Of a stretch of 64,000 bases of DNA, positions 63,781 through 64,000 are shown in pieces. Both the position numbers and the translations under genes were made by a program. The stretch lies in assembly GCA_965153455.1 (NCBI GenBank), contig OZ234498.1:15500001-15564000 (forward strand), read 5' to 3'. The notes under the pieces were generated by a model. The model made no database searches and had not been told where the DNA came from. It was given only the letters and a program-made list of their open reading frames with translations. The first letter of the stretch is position 1. Each line of letters begins with the position of its first letter. This DNA comes from Sphagnum compactum (taxonomy: Eukaryota; Bryophyta; Sphagnopsida; Sphagnales).

Positions 63781-64000
63781 TTGCTTGCTTGCTTGCTTGC
63801 ATGTATGCATGCACATATTCCAGTCCTCTGAAAGCAAACAAACAAGCACAATTCGTTTCTGGATTTTTCATCGCAGCCTTTGTTCTGCCACGGTAATGCT
63901 TTCTGCATGCATTCCAATCCTTTACGCCGCTGATCAAGCAAGCAAGCAAGCAAGCTAAGTTGGTTTCTGGATTTGTCATCGCGGCCATTGTTCTGCCACG
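63779..64000. repeat. Tandem repeat of about 95-107 bp running off the window edge, with GCTT/AAGC tetranucleotide tracts
   Basis: GTTTCTGGATTT(T/G)TCATCGC, then TTGTTCTGCCACG, occurs at about 63856-63892 and 63963-64000. ATTCCA(G/A)TCCT occurs before each copy. A (CTTG)n tract at 63782-63800 and an (AAGC)n tract at 63937-63955 are inverted relative to each other. It lies 200-430 bases upstream of the GCN5 start codon. The array may continue beyond the window. Confidence 0.8.

Overview
This is nuclear DNA from a land plant. The evidence is three intron-containing genes of plant type (an alkaline ceramidase, a DNL-type zinc-finger protein and a GCN5 histone acetyltransferase), plant-type transposable elements (Ty3/gypsy, Ty1/copia, Helitron, a hAT-like element), (CT)n in a 5' leader, and a transferred piece of mitochondrial DNA. 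The nad6 segment in that piece reads closer to what I remember of bryophyte nad6 than of seed-plant nad6. I therefore lean to a moss or liverwort, or at least a non-angiosperm, but this rests on memory and no search was run. Most of the window is AT-rich, looks poor in CpG and lacks genes, as expected of old, methylation-decayed repeats.

Layout. 1-2.8 kb: repeat-derived DNA, including a reverse-strand LTR-like copy. 2.9-5.4 kb: alkaline ceramidase gene (minus strand; two coding exons and a probable 5'-leader exon), with a GGGCACA minisatellite just upstream. 7.0-7.3 kb: short non-autonomous Helitron. 8.9-11.4 kb: decayed non-LTR retrotransposon whose C-terminus looks like a restriction-like endonuclease. 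11.4-18.2 kb: AT-rich repeat DNA. 18.3-19.3 kb: end of a gypsy element. 20.2-21.5 kb: dead hAT-like transposase. 21.7-22.0 kb: 310-bp foldback element. 23.5-25.5 kb: complete four-exon DNL zinc-finger gene, probably organelle-targeted. 25.5-28.8 kb: unrecognised transcript-like DNA with a 325-bp direct repeat. 29.3-30.2 kb: second Helitron, carrying a minisatellite. 31.7-32.6 kb: mitochondrial insertion with broken nad6. 33-48 kb: no recognised protein gene, but several hairpins and one compositionally distinct 1.4-kb stretch. 48.7-51.2 kb: gypsy pol relic, interrupted by a copia element (51.2-56.1 kb) that has its 5' LTR, primer-binding site and an open gag but is cut off after the reverse transcriptase. 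58.7-63.6 kb: complete 16-exon GCN5 gene (minus strand). 63.8-64.0 kb: tandem repeat running off the edge.

The three host genes are unrelated in function: ER lipid turnover, organellar protein folding and chromatin acetylation. They are separated by repeats and form no operon or cluster. I rebuilt the exon structures by hand from splice sites, reading phase and family conservation; in all three the phases close and give proteins of normal length. I see no convincing new multi-gene system. The most unusual items are the two matching Helitrons, the restriction-like-endonuclease retrotransposon, the foldback element, and several hairpins with stems of about 17-22 bp in unexplained DNA.
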